Origin: a virus
Reading direction: 5' to 3' (one strand)
DNA length: 20,875 nt
Virus record (IMG/VR): IMGVR_UViG_3300009154_000339
Location: 1 to 20,875 of that record
The notes under the pieces were generated by a model, which saw only the letters and a list, made by a program, of their open reading frames with translations, made no database searches and was not told where the DNA came from. Both the position numbers and the translations under genes were made by a program. Below, in pieces: positions 14,823-20,875 of the stretch. Position 1 is the stretch's first letter. Every line of letters starts with the position of its first letter.

Positions 14823-15783
14823 GTTTTTTCCTTTGTATCTCAATTTTATATTTGTTTGTTTCTCTGGACTGCAATATAATTAGTATAGTTGCTAACCTGC
14901 CCATAGTAATTACCGCATCATTGACATCCTTTATTCCATTAGGCCAATCTGGCATACTTACAGCCCAGCCCAATTCTATCGCTCGTTCTACTAATTTCAT
15001 ACCCGCCAGATCTTGATCGGGTATTACGGTTACTGTTTTTCCCAGATTTTTAATCAACTGTATCTGTTTAGAATTTATATCATTATGTAGTACGGCTACA
15101 GCATCGATAGATAACGCATCGAAAATGCCTTCTACTACGAAAAGATGATGCCACGACTCTCGTTGCAGATCTGCCCCAAATACATAGCCCTGTTGCATAT
15201 CTGAAATATATTTCGGGGTGCGAGTATCTAAAAATCTCGCGGTATTACCCACTAGCATGCCTTGATGTGTAAACGGTATCACGATGCGATTGGCCAATCT
15301 ACCGTCGGCATCAGGCGATACCATATAAGGATAGGCAGTGTGATCTAGACTTCTAGATGACAAATACTCTATATAAACAGTATGTCGGGAATTGGCGTCG
15401 TCAATTAATTCTAATCCAACTGGCAAATCTCGTTCTGCAAATTCCACATTAGGCACTGTTTGCTTAGTAGTTTCCAATAGGCCATGTATAGTTCGATGCC
15501 GTAAACTTTCCAGATTGATTTCTTCGATCAATTTAAAATCAACGCCCATCCATGTGAGGAATTGTCGTGCTTTAAATGTGAGACTACGTCCTAGTACAAA
15601 ACTGGCAGTATATCCGCAATTAAAACAAGCATAATACCAGCCTTCATCGGAGCTTTTGAAACCTCCTCGCTGCTTACGGTCTTGATTTTCCCCGCGATGA
15701 TGACAACAGACAGCGTTGAATGTAATCCAACCTGAACTATTACGTTTATGCTTAACGGGTAATAAAGAAATTACATCAACCAT
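14800..15783 (-). CDS. gp61: DNA primase, T4 gp61 type
   Basis: Synthesises RNA primers for lagging-strand replication and partners the gp41 helicase encoded next. It has 327 residues (T4 gp61 is 342). The N-terminal zinc ribbon uses C26/C27-x-H29 and C53-x2-C56 (VCCHHRG...ACFNCGYT). The TOPRIM domain has FVVEGIFDALSID (E218), VIPDQDLAGM (D256, D258) and IKDVNDA. ATG 15783 is supported by SLLPVKHKRNSSGWITFN, a usual primase N-terminus, and by a near-consensus sigma70 promoter ending 5 nt upstream; there is no SD, so the message is probably leaderless. Its 3' end overlaps the gp41 N-terminal gene by 23-44 nt depending on the start used there. Confidence 0.93.
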   Translation of the reverse strand: MVDVISLLPVKHKRNSSGWITFNAVCCHHRGENQDRKQRGGFKSSDEGWYYACFNCGYTASFVLGRSLTFKARQFLTWMGVDFKLIEEINLESLRHRTIHGLLETTKQTVPNVEFAERDLPVGLELIDDANSRHTVYIEYLSSRSLDHTAYPYMVSPDADGRLANRIVIPFTHQGMLVGNTARFLDTRTPKYISDMQQGYVFGADLQRESWHHLFVVEGIFDALSIDAVAVLHNDINSKQIQLIKNLGKTVTVIPDQDLAGMKLVERAIELGWAVSMPDWPNGIKDVNDAVITMGRLATILIILQSRETNKYKIEIQRKKLVKRLRA

Positions 15784-15788
15784 GCTAA

Positions 15789-15817
15789 ATTATAGCAGAT
15801 TATACAGGGTAATTCAA
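15789..15817 (-). promoter_or_regulatory. Sigma70-type early promoter for the primase-helicase block
   Basis: TTGAAT (15812-15817) and TATAAT (15789-15794) with an exact 17-nt spacer on the minus strand. The -10 box ends 5 nt before ATG 15783, so the predicted start site falls on the A or T of the ATG. Confidence 0.75.
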
Positions 15818-15829
15818 GTACTTTGACTA

Positions 15830-16987
15830 TCAACGATATACGAGATTGACTACATATCCAGTTGATATCAAAACAAAAGCTCCTTGATGAGCCGGGGGTA
15901 CCGGAAGTGCGCCTGGATTGATACCGCCTGCAGGAATAGGCCAATATCCCGATCCACCATTTATCACATTGATACCAGTTACAGTACCATCACCGCCTAT
16001 TGTAGCTTCTACTACCGCGCCTGATCCATTGCCAATTATATCTACTTTTGGTGGAGCTAGGTATCCAGATCCGCCGTTTGATACTATGATCTGTGTGACA
16101 ACCCCTTCATTACAGACAGCATAAGCTATAGCTGGGACACCCGGTGGATTTGGTGTGGCAAAAATACTGTTGTTAAACGCTAGCCGTAATAGAGGATACC
16201 AACCTATTATATTCATATGTATGGTTCTAGTTTCGTTATAAAACGTCGTGCTTTCTGTCGCATTAAACCAAACACTCTGATAATTCTCAGCCCATTGTGC
16301 TTTGATAGTGCCTGTGTACCCGATCAAATCCATCTGTACTGTAGTGATATAATCCCTAGGGTATATGAAGCTAGAATAATATTCAGTATTTTGCCAGGTA
16401 TTATAATACCATGATCCATCTCCGTTCGCCCCCCAGTAGTAAGGATTAGCCCAGGTCGGGAAGTTAGCCCATGCTGCCCCGTCATACTGTATGCCTTGAT
16501 TGGTCATCTGTGTCGTAGGAATAGTAAGCTGACTGCTGGGCACAAACTGTGGAAAAATTGAATTAACTAAATCGATCGGGGCTCTTGCTCCAGACTGCGC
16601 ATTGGTAAAAACTGCTTGATTTAAATTGCCACTCTGTACTGATATCGAGTACGACGCAGGTTGTGCTATTAGTTCTAATGTATCGGCAGCAGGGATAAAA
16701 ACTTTTACTTGTCCTGTCGGAGCATTTAAAATGATCATGGGCTCTTGTAGCAGCATCATCACACCAGCGGTGTCCGTCACTCTAAATGTGAAGGTGCATC
16801 CAGTTACATTTACTGGCTTTTCGTCTTGATTAACGAACGAAAACAATAGTACATTATCGACCCCAAGATTAATTGTCAACCGTTTGGCATACACTGGATT
16901 ATATCTCGCTGTAAAAAATTGACCGCTGGAATCTATTAACAATACCTGAGTTCGTTGTTGGTACAAATATAGGGTGGAAGAATACAT
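15830..16987 (-). CDS. Probable virion structural / baseplate or fibre-associated protein
   Basis: A 385-residue, uncharged, beta-rich protein. Residues 30-150 look like an immunoglobulin-like or BppU-type N-terminal domain (VDNVLLFSFVNQDEKPVNVT; FTFRVTDTAGVMMLLQEP). Residues 170-260 are rich in W and Y (NPYYWGANGDGSWYYNTWQN), possibly a carbohydrate-contact region. Residues 296-348 contain two copies of a unit of the form V-x-x-I-x-V-x-N-GGSGY (GGSGY at 305-309 and 344-348), a glycine-turn repeat common in marine T4-like structural proteins. ATG 16987 is the first Met and has no SD; a CTAAATA motif lies just 7 nt upstream and another 41 nt upstream. The precise virion role is unknown. Confidence 0.78.
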   Translation of the reverse strand: MYSSTLYLYQQRTQVLLIDSSGQFFTARYNPVYAKRLTINLGVDNVLLFSFVNQDEKPVNVTGCTFTFRVTDTAGVMMLLQEPMIILNAPTGQVKVFIPAADTLELIAQPASYSISVQSGNLNQAVFTNAQSGARAPIDLVNSIFPQFVPSSQLTIPTTQMTNQGIQYDGAAWANFPTWANPYYWGANGDGSWYYNTWQNTEYYSSFIYPRDYITTVQMDLIGYTGTIKAQWAENYQSVWFNATESTTFYNETRTIHMNIIGWYPLLRLAFNNSIFATPNPPGVPAIAYAVCNEGVVTQIIVSNGGSGYLAPPKVDIIGNGSGAVVEATIGGDGTVTGINVINGGSGYWPIPAGGINPGALPVPPAHQGAFVLISTGYVVNLVYR

Positions 16988-16993
16988 ACATAT

Positions 16994-17000
16994 TATTTAG
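16994..17000 (-). promoter_or_regulatory. Late-type promoter motif abutting the 385-residue gene
   Basis: CTAAATA on the minus strand, 7 nt before ATG 16987. If active it would give a leaderless mRNA, unlike the other late-type sites; the copy at 17028 is an alternative. Confidence 0.35.
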
Positions 17001-17027
17001 TGGATATTAAAGTTCCTGTTGTAATGA

Positions 17028-17034
17028 TATTTAG
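17028..17034 (-). promoter_or_regulatory. Late-type promoter motif, left arm of a divergent pair
   Basis: CTAAATA on the minus strand, 41 nt before ATG 16987. It faces away from an identical plus-strand motif at 17052-17058, with 17 nt between them. Confidence 0.5.
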
Positions 17035-17051
17035 CCATGAATTTTGAACAA

Positions 17052-17058
17052 CTAAATA
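17052..17058 (+). promoter_or_regulatory. Late-type promoter motif for the only plus-strand gene
   Basis: CTAAATA on the plus strand, 23 nt before ATG 17081, the same spacing seen at several minus-strand genes here. It forms a divergent pair with the minus-strand copy at 17028-17034. Confidence 0.55.
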
Positions 17059-17080
17059 TCGTAAATGCTTTTAACAATCT

Positions 17081-17458
17081 ATGACCAACGAAATCTTCAC
17101 TAAATTAACCGATAAATATCCCTTCATAACTCTGTGCTTGTATGCTAGTCAAGAATACGTTGGTATAATACAAAATCAAGATAATAGCATAACCACCATC
17201 TATGATTTTGGTAGCATAACCGACCTCGAAACTAAGAAAAAGTTTTTAGAATTAGCTAACATATGGTGGTGGGAAAGCAACAGAACAGTACCCATCAATA
17301 TATTTCTAAAACATGAGTGGCAGCCGTTTAGAACTTATCTGCGTACTTTCATGAATAAAGACTTAGAAATTTTACATGGGCCAGTATGTAGTTTAAGTGA
17401 AATTGCTCGCAAGAAAAGTAAAAGAAAATCTATTACTTTAGTTAGACGTATCGAGTAA
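17081..17458 (+). CDS. Conserved phage protein of unknown function, sole plus-strand gene
   Basis: A 125-residue protein with an alpha/beta N-terminal half (YPFITLCLYASQEYVGIIQN, then a short acidic strand), a W-rich helix (LANIWWWESNRTVPINIFLK, residues 60-79) and a basic C-terminus (ARKKSKRKSITLVRRIE). The WWWESNR...PINIFLK pattern is one I recognise from T4-like marine phages, where to my knowledge it has no assigned function. The basic tail suggests RNA or DNA contact, which is inference. ATG 17081 is the first Met and follows the late-type motif, but there is no clear SD. Its last 21 nt overlap the 3' end of the converging DnaE-like gene, so the two transcripts are antisense to each other there. 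Confidence 0.82.
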   Translation: MTNEIFTKLTDKYPFITLCLYASQEYVGIIQNQDNSITTIYDFGSITDLETKKKFLELANIWWWESNRTVPINIFLKHEWQPFRTYLRTFMNKDLEILHGPVCSLSEIARKKSKRKSITLVRRIE

Positions 17459-18007
17459 GTTCATGTGTAGTGCTACTAACATTGAATAACTAAGCGAGTG
17501 CGCTTTCTTAAATACGAACCCCCGACTAGCATCACCATCCCAAACACTATCAAATATCTCACTCCAAGGTTTATTCTGTAAATGTGCCTTTCCTGGACGT
17601 ATAACAGCTATAAAAGCAGCCATGCGGGGTATCGAATCAGGGCGCATAGTCTTCAATAACTCTGTATAATTCCCTATATGTACTAACTGTTTAGCCCATT
17701 CGGCGTCTTCCCACAGCCTATTCCAAGTTGGCTCTTTTGCCAACATTTCTTCATAGTGATCTGGGTCTTTTATTAATTGATATACCGACATATTCAAAAG
17801 ATCAATCTTAAAATAACCTCTAATCCCGGCATCTTCGTAGTCTATGGCAGCACAATTATTGACAGGATCATAGGGAATATCCGTCACGTAAATACCGCTG
17901 TTATGTTTTCGAACTGGAGTTTGACCACGCAGTCTCGCAGGCGTATGTTTAATAAGATGTAAAACTTGTTCGCGATCTGCTAAATCTATATCGATATCTG
18001 CGCTCAT
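17438..18007 (-). CDS. Miniature DnaE-like (family C DNA polymerase alpha-like) protein
   Basis: A 189-residue protein with, in order, several short signatures of the bacterial Pol III alpha catalytic core: SADIDIDLADRE (acidic residues D4, D6, D8), KHNSGIYVTDIP (35-45), YFKIDLLNMSVY (K67, D69), AAFIAVIRPGK (R137) and FKKAHSLSYS (K168, H170, Y174). Full DnaE is over 1,000 residues, so most domains (PHP, fingers bulk, beta-binding, OB) are absent. Similar short proteins in marine T4-like phages are sometimes labelled Pol III alpha. Whether it polymerises is doubtful; it could be a degenerate regulator or DNA-binding subunit. ATG 18007 overlaps the previous TGA (TGATG); the in-frame GTGs just upstream are less likely. 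Confidence 0.8.
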   Translation of the reverse strand: MSADIDIDLADREQVLHLIKHTPARLRGQTPVRKHNSGIYVTDIPYDPVNNCAAIDYEDAGIRGYFKIDLLNMSVYQLIKDPDHYEEMLAKEPTWNRLWEDAEWAKQLVHIGNYTELLKTMRPDSIPRMAAFIAVIRPGKAHLQNKPWSEIFDSVWDGDASRGFVFKKAHSLSYSMLVALHMNLLDTSN

Positions 18008-18681
18008 CACCACCCTGCCTTTATTAAGATTTCCTGCGCTTCGGCTCGATTAGCCGGATCTTCGCGTAATTTTTTCGTCCATACATCAGCATCAATATAC
18101 GGCCAGATGATGCTACGTTGTTCTTCATTTAATTCAGATAAAAATCTCTGCCCAGATTCAGATGTATACAATACCCATGCGCTAATACGACCACTTATGA
18201 TGGCGTGTATTATGGTATTGGGATTACCATATCTTAAAAAATCATGTGGGGGAGCATCTTTATCTTCGGACCATGTAATAGAATATTCAATAGCCCGAGC
18301 TAACGCATCTTCCATGCGCTCTAATTTAAGATATTGAAGAAGATATTCTTCATAAAGTTTATCACTACACCAATAGTCTAACTTTTTATTCTGTTTAAGT
18401 ACCCACTCGGTAAATCTTGCAGGATTGATCACCTTGGTATCGACGCAATATCTTCCAAATTTTACAAATGCTTTATAATACGGACTTTCAGCAAAATCCT
18501 CATAAGTTTTTAACTTTGCTGAGCCTTGTGTAAGCTCATAGAATTTTAAATAAGCATTAAAACCCATACGTACACCTACTTCATCTCGCTCAGTATGCCT
18601 ACGTCTTGGCTCGCAACTATGTACAGTGAGACTAGACTCTTTTATAAAATCTCGTTTACAATACTGACACGTATACTTCAT
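18007..18681 (-). CDS. Conserved phage protein with N-terminal C2H2 zinc finger
   Basis: A 224-residue protein. Residues 5-23 (CQYCKRDFIKESSLTVHSC) form a C-x2-C...H-x-C type zinc-finger motif. The rest is helical with GFNAYLKFYELTQGSAKLKT, SPYYKAFVKFGRYC and SESGQRFLSELNEEQRSIIW, segments I recognise as conserved in marine T4-like phages. Position between the DnaE-like gene and other replication-type genes, plus the zinc finger, suggests nucleic-acid binding, perhaps in replication or late transcription; this is inference. ATG 18681 overlaps the preceding TGA as ATGA and its stop overlaps the next ATG, so it is embedded in a translationally coupled operon. Confidence 0.83.
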   Translation of the reverse strand: MKYTCQYCKRDFIKESSLTVHSCEPRRRHTERDEVGVRMGFNAYLKFYELTQGSAKLKTYEDFAESPYYKAFVKFGRYCVDTKVINPARFTEWVLKQNKKLDYWCSDKLYEEYLLQYLKLERMEDALARAIEYSITWSEDKDAPPHDFLRYGNPNTIIHAIISGRISAWVLYTSESGQRFLSELNEEQRSIIWPYIDADVWTKKLREDPANRAEAQEILIKAGW

Positions 18682-19118
18682 TTTTCGATAACATGATCAT
18701 GCAGATATTTGTCGATGTCTTTCTTGTTGTTGATCTCAGCCAATAATTCTAAATCATCACGTTTCATATTGGGAAACAGCTCCTCTAATATTTTTTTACT
18801 TTTATTGGCACCGGCTTCTTTTTTCTTTGGCGAGATCCAATTGTGTCGTTGCGGACCCAAATCTGGACTTACAGTAGTAGCGCATAACCATTGTAACTGC
18901 GGGTGCCGATTGATGGCAAAAAAGTGTTTATTAAAACGCTCGTTACAACTAATAAGATAAAACTCTTGTAAATCTCTGCTACCCTGAACCGAACTACCCC
19001 ATCTTATCATCAGATAGTTACTGAACTTTTTACGTTCTTCGTCGGTTAGCTCTCGATAAAAGTTTCGATCTTTACAATCAAAACGGTTCATCTCATTACT
19101 AATGTGCAATTTATCCAC
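18678..19118 (-). CDS. Conserved phage protein of unknown function in the replication cluster
   Basis: A 146-residue protein with RNFYRELTDEERKKFSNYLM (18-37), MIRWGSS, then YLISCNERFNKHFFAINRHP and LQWLCATTVSPDLGPQRHNW, followed by a lysine-rich linker and an acidic helix. The RELTDEE...FSNYLMIRW and NKHFFAI...HPQLQWL patterns recur in marine T4-like phages without function known to me. The start is GTG 19118, with a G-rich SD-like run about 10 nt upstream; ATG 19091 (codon 10) is an alternative. It overlaps the previous gene by 8 nt and the zinc-finger gene by ATGA. Confidence 0.78.
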   Translation of the reverse strand: MDKLHISNEMNRFDCKDRNFYRELTDEERKKFSNYLMIRWGSSVQGSRDLQEFYLISCNERFNKHFFAINRHPQLQWLCATTVSPDLGPQRHNWISPKKKEAGANKSKKILEELFPNMKRDDLELLAEINNKKDIDKYLHDHVIEK

Positions 19119-19323
19119 GTTGCAATTTCCCCGCTATCTGACTAATCTGATCTTTTAAACGTACTACATCACGCTGGAGCTTTTTAATATATCTATCTTG
19201 TTCTAAGATTCTCAATTCGAGACTACTGATCTTTGAATCAACATTGGGCGGTGTTTTATCCATCACCTCTCTGGGTTTTATAACTGTCGATGATGTATAT
19301 TGATTTTTATTTTCAGTAGTCAT
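19111..19323 (-). CDS. Small coiled-coil protein
   Basis: A 70-residue protein. The first 28 residues are disordered and polar; residues 30-66 form a clear heptad coiled coil (ISSLELRILEQDRYIKKLQR; VVRLKDQISQIAGKL). Likely an oligomerising adaptor, partner unknown. ATG 19323 overlaps the TAA of the preceding gene (TAATG), so translation is coupled. Its end overlaps the GTG start of the next gene by 8 nt. Confidence 0.75.
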   Translation of the reverse strand: MTTENKNQYTSSTVIKPREVMDKTPPNVDSKISSLELRILEQDRYIKKLQRDVVRLKDQISQIAGKLQRG

Positions 19324-19826
19324 TAAAAAACTTGCCTATAATCTACTATCTCACAATTACGACTTATATCTTTTACAAAATATACACATTCTGGTTCTTT
19401 GTCATCACTTAACGGTACACATAGCAACTGCCCATTCTTTAATTTGGGAGCGTACCAAGTTAAATCTTGATAGACATCTAGTATTTCAACATCTAAAAAA
19501 CTAGGCCTAAAACTAGACAACGGATTAAACTGAAATGCTTTAAATCCCCGGTCATTTAATGCTGATAGCGGGATCACTTCAAGATCGCCAAAGTCTGGTT
19601 CACCAATTAGTAATTGCCAGTCAACTGGCATACGCACACGGTGAGCACCGATTCGCAATACCAATGCCGGAGCAGTAAAACTCTCTAAAAATATCAACGG
19701 TATATAATGGTAGTCAACTTCATGTGGGTTTGAATTATCTAAGATAGCAAACCGCATATCATCTATCTCTTCAGGTAAATGATCAAGTTCGTAGTATTTG
19801 TTTTCATCAAGGGTTAAGATTCTCAT
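19323..19826 (-). CDS. Conserved phage protein of unknown function, first gene of an early operon
   Basis: A 167-residue beta-rich protein (MRILTLDENKYYELDHLPEE; VLRIGAHRVRMPVDWQLLIG; GDLEVIPLSALNDRGFKAFQ). No enzyme motif is recognised; the VRMPVDWQLLIG...VIPLS part is reminiscent of a small beta-barrel. The longer frame opens at 19874, but the extra 16 codons are the promoter itself (TTGACC-17-TATAAT), so ATG 19826 is the true start. The predicted transcription start coincides with the A of this ATG and there is no SD, so the message should be leaderless. It heads the coupled run down to the DnaE-like gene. Confidence 0.8.
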   Translation of the reverse strand: MRILTLDENKYYELDHLPEEIDDMRFAILDNSNPHEVDYHYIPLIFLESFTAPALVLRIGAHRVRMPVDWQLLIGEPDFGDLEVIPLSALNDRGFKAFQFNPLSSFRPSFLDVEILDVYQDLTWYAPKLKNGQLLCVPLSDDKEPECVYFVKDISRNCEIVDYRQVF

Positions 19827-19832
19827 AGTCTT

Positions 19833-19861
19833 ATTATAGCAGATGCTCCGGGTAAGGTCAA
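19833..19861 (-). promoter_or_regulatory. Consensus sigma70 early promoter for the 19826-17438 operon
   Basis: TTGACC (19856-19861), 17-nt spacer, perfect TATAAT (19833-19838) on the minus strand. The -10 box ends 6 nt before ATG 19826, placing +1 on the A of the start codon. This is the best-matching promoter in the window. Confidence 0.82.
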
Positions 19862-19864
19862 CCT

Positions 19865-20875
19865 TTATTTCCACTCTAATTTCTCTTGAGTAAATGGATA
19901 GTTTGCATCTTTATAAAATGCCTTTCTCTTTTGTAGATGTCTTTTAGCGAAACGACATGTTGATGTAACATCCCAGATTTCAACATGATCTTTATCTTCT
20001 GCTTTGCGTATACCACGACCAATTGATTGTATGACGCGCACAAAGCTCTTGCCAGGTTCCACCAATACCAAATTAAAAATTCTAGGAATGTTTATACCGA
20101 CAGCAGCGACCCCGTAAGTTGCTACAATGATTTTGTCAGTACTGGTAGCAACTTCATTGTATTCTTCATCACGTTGTGTTCCTTTGGTGGCACCGCTGAC
20201 AAAGACTGCCCTCTCTCCTAGCATTTCAACTAATGCATGCCCTGCTGCTACTCTATCTACTAAGACTAAGGTATTTCCTGTCGCATTTACTTTTGTCACC
20301 AAATCTGCAATAACCTTAAGTCTATCCGTGTCTTCGAGTAGAAATTTTAATTCATTTTGATATGTGGGAAAATCAGCATGATCTACTAATTGTACGATGT
20401 TTACGTGACACTGTGCTAATACACCTCGATCTTGTAATTCGCTAGCAGATAGTCGATTAATAACTGGCCCAAGACTTATATTCAGTGCCTGTGCTTCGGA
20501 AATTTCTTTAGGCACTGTGCCTGTTAAGCCCCATCGAATTGGTATTTTAGACATCACACCAGTTAAGAGTGTCTTTAACGCATCAGCTTTAGCCATATGT
20601 ACTTCATCAACCATCACACAAACAACATCTTCTAAAAAATCTTGTATAGTATAGTCACCAACAGCATTTTTAGTATTTTTCATTAAAATATTAAGGCTTT
20701 GCCAAGTACATATGGTATGTGTTTTACCAAACTCTTTTCTATCACCAAAAAATACGCCTACATCTAACCCCAATCCGCGATAATCCTTTTCAGTTTGTGT
20801 AACCAGAGATTTGTTTGGGACAATCACTATAGTGCGTCCGTGCGCTTCGCATCGCTGACTTAATGCTGCGGTCAT
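19865..20875 (-). CDS. uvsW: UvsW-type DNA/RNA helicase (N-terminus off window)
   Basis: A superfamily 2 helicase of recombination-dependent replication; in T4, UvsW unwinds R-loops and remodels forks. The 336 visible residues start in motif Ia (TIVIVPNKSLVTQTEKDY), so the Walker A motif lies beyond the right edge; the ATG at the edge is most likely an internal Met. Motif II is VMVDEVHMAKA (DEVH), motif III is WGLTGTV. The second RecA domain has NTLVLVDRV, TDKIIVATYGVAAVGINIPR (motif V) and VIQSIGRGIRK (motif VI). It ends TQEKLEWK. The stop is followed almost at once by the promoter of the 19826 gene. The match to T4 UvsW order and motifs is strong. Confidence 0.93.
   Translation of the reverse strand: MTAALSQRCEAHGRTIVIVPNKSLVTQTEKDYRGLGLDVGVFFGDRKEFGKTHTICTWQSLNILMKNTKNAVGDYTIQDFLEDVVCVMVDEVHMAKADALKTLLTGVMSKIPIRWGLTGTVPKEISEAQALNISLGPVINRLSASELQDRGVLAQCHVNIVQLVDHADFPTYQNELKFLLEDTDRLKVIADLVTKVNATGNTLVLVDRVAAGHALVEMLGERAVFVSGATKGTQRDEEYNEVATSTDKIIVATYGVAAVGINIPRIFNLVLVEPGKSFVRVIQSIGRGIRKAEDKDHVEIWDVTSTCRFAKRHLQKRKAFYKDANYPFTQEKLEWK

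Noticed and set aside
1-20875. CRISPR arrays, tRNA genes or insertion sequences
   Set aside because: No regularly spaced repeats, no cloverleaf-like sequence in the short gaps, and no transposase or terminal repeats were seen; the only mobile element is the endonuclease/split-intein locus.

Overview
The window looks like part of the genome of a T4-like myovirus of the aquatic (cyanophage / pelagiphage-related) kind. The evidence is a T4-type replication set (UvsW helicase, gp61 primase, gp41 helicase), a phage class I ribonucleotide reductase, a tailspike or fibre gene, and many small conserved proteins I recognise by eye from marine T4-like phages. Genes are packed with ATGA, TAATG and TGATG overlaps. 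All but one lie on the minus strand. No host-specific gene is visible, so the host cannot be named. The DNA is AT-rich by eye and no stretch over 300 bases lacks a gene.

Layout, left to right (transcription runs mostly right to left). 1-2213 is NrdA, with its C-terminus cut by the left edge. 2236-4271 holds a pectate-lyase-fold tailspike/fibre gene and a coupled small gene. 4301-5014 is a PD-(D/E)XK exonuclease. 5058-7781 is a run of small conserved genes, including a Q/A-rich probable virion protein. 7879-8328 is a stand-alone, probably strongly expressed virion-protein candidate with its own promoter, leader hairpin and terminator. 8407-10356 encodes a large protein joining a Pol-beta-like nucleotidyltransferase to a ligase-like domain. 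10353-11714 holds three small genes. 11766-15783 is the primosome: gp61 and a gp41 helicase broken into two genes by a split intein, with a Vsr-like homing endonuclease gene between the halves. 15830-16987 is a structural protein. 17081-17458 is the only plus-strand gene. 17438-19826 is a replication-type cluster containing a miniature DnaE-like protein. 19865-20875 is UvsW, cut by the right edge.

The most striking system is the fractured gp41 helicase. The N-terminal gene stops 19 residues into an intein that begins inside the Walker A loop. The C-terminal gene begins with 162 residues of intein ending in HN, followed by SGKS. Neither half has a complete P-loop, so helicase activity should depend on protein trans-splicing. 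The split is very asymmetric, like the atypical AceL-TerL class of split inteins.

Two promoter systems can be read. Three early or replication genes (exonuclease, primase, the 19826 gene) have sigma70-type promoters with exact 17-bp spacers and a -10 box only 5-7 nt before the ATG, which predicts leaderless mRNAs. A second motif, (C/A/G)TAAATA, resembling the T4 late promoter, sits about 20-42 nt before mostly structural or conserved genes. One copy is buried in a perfect hairpin before the homing endonuclease gene.
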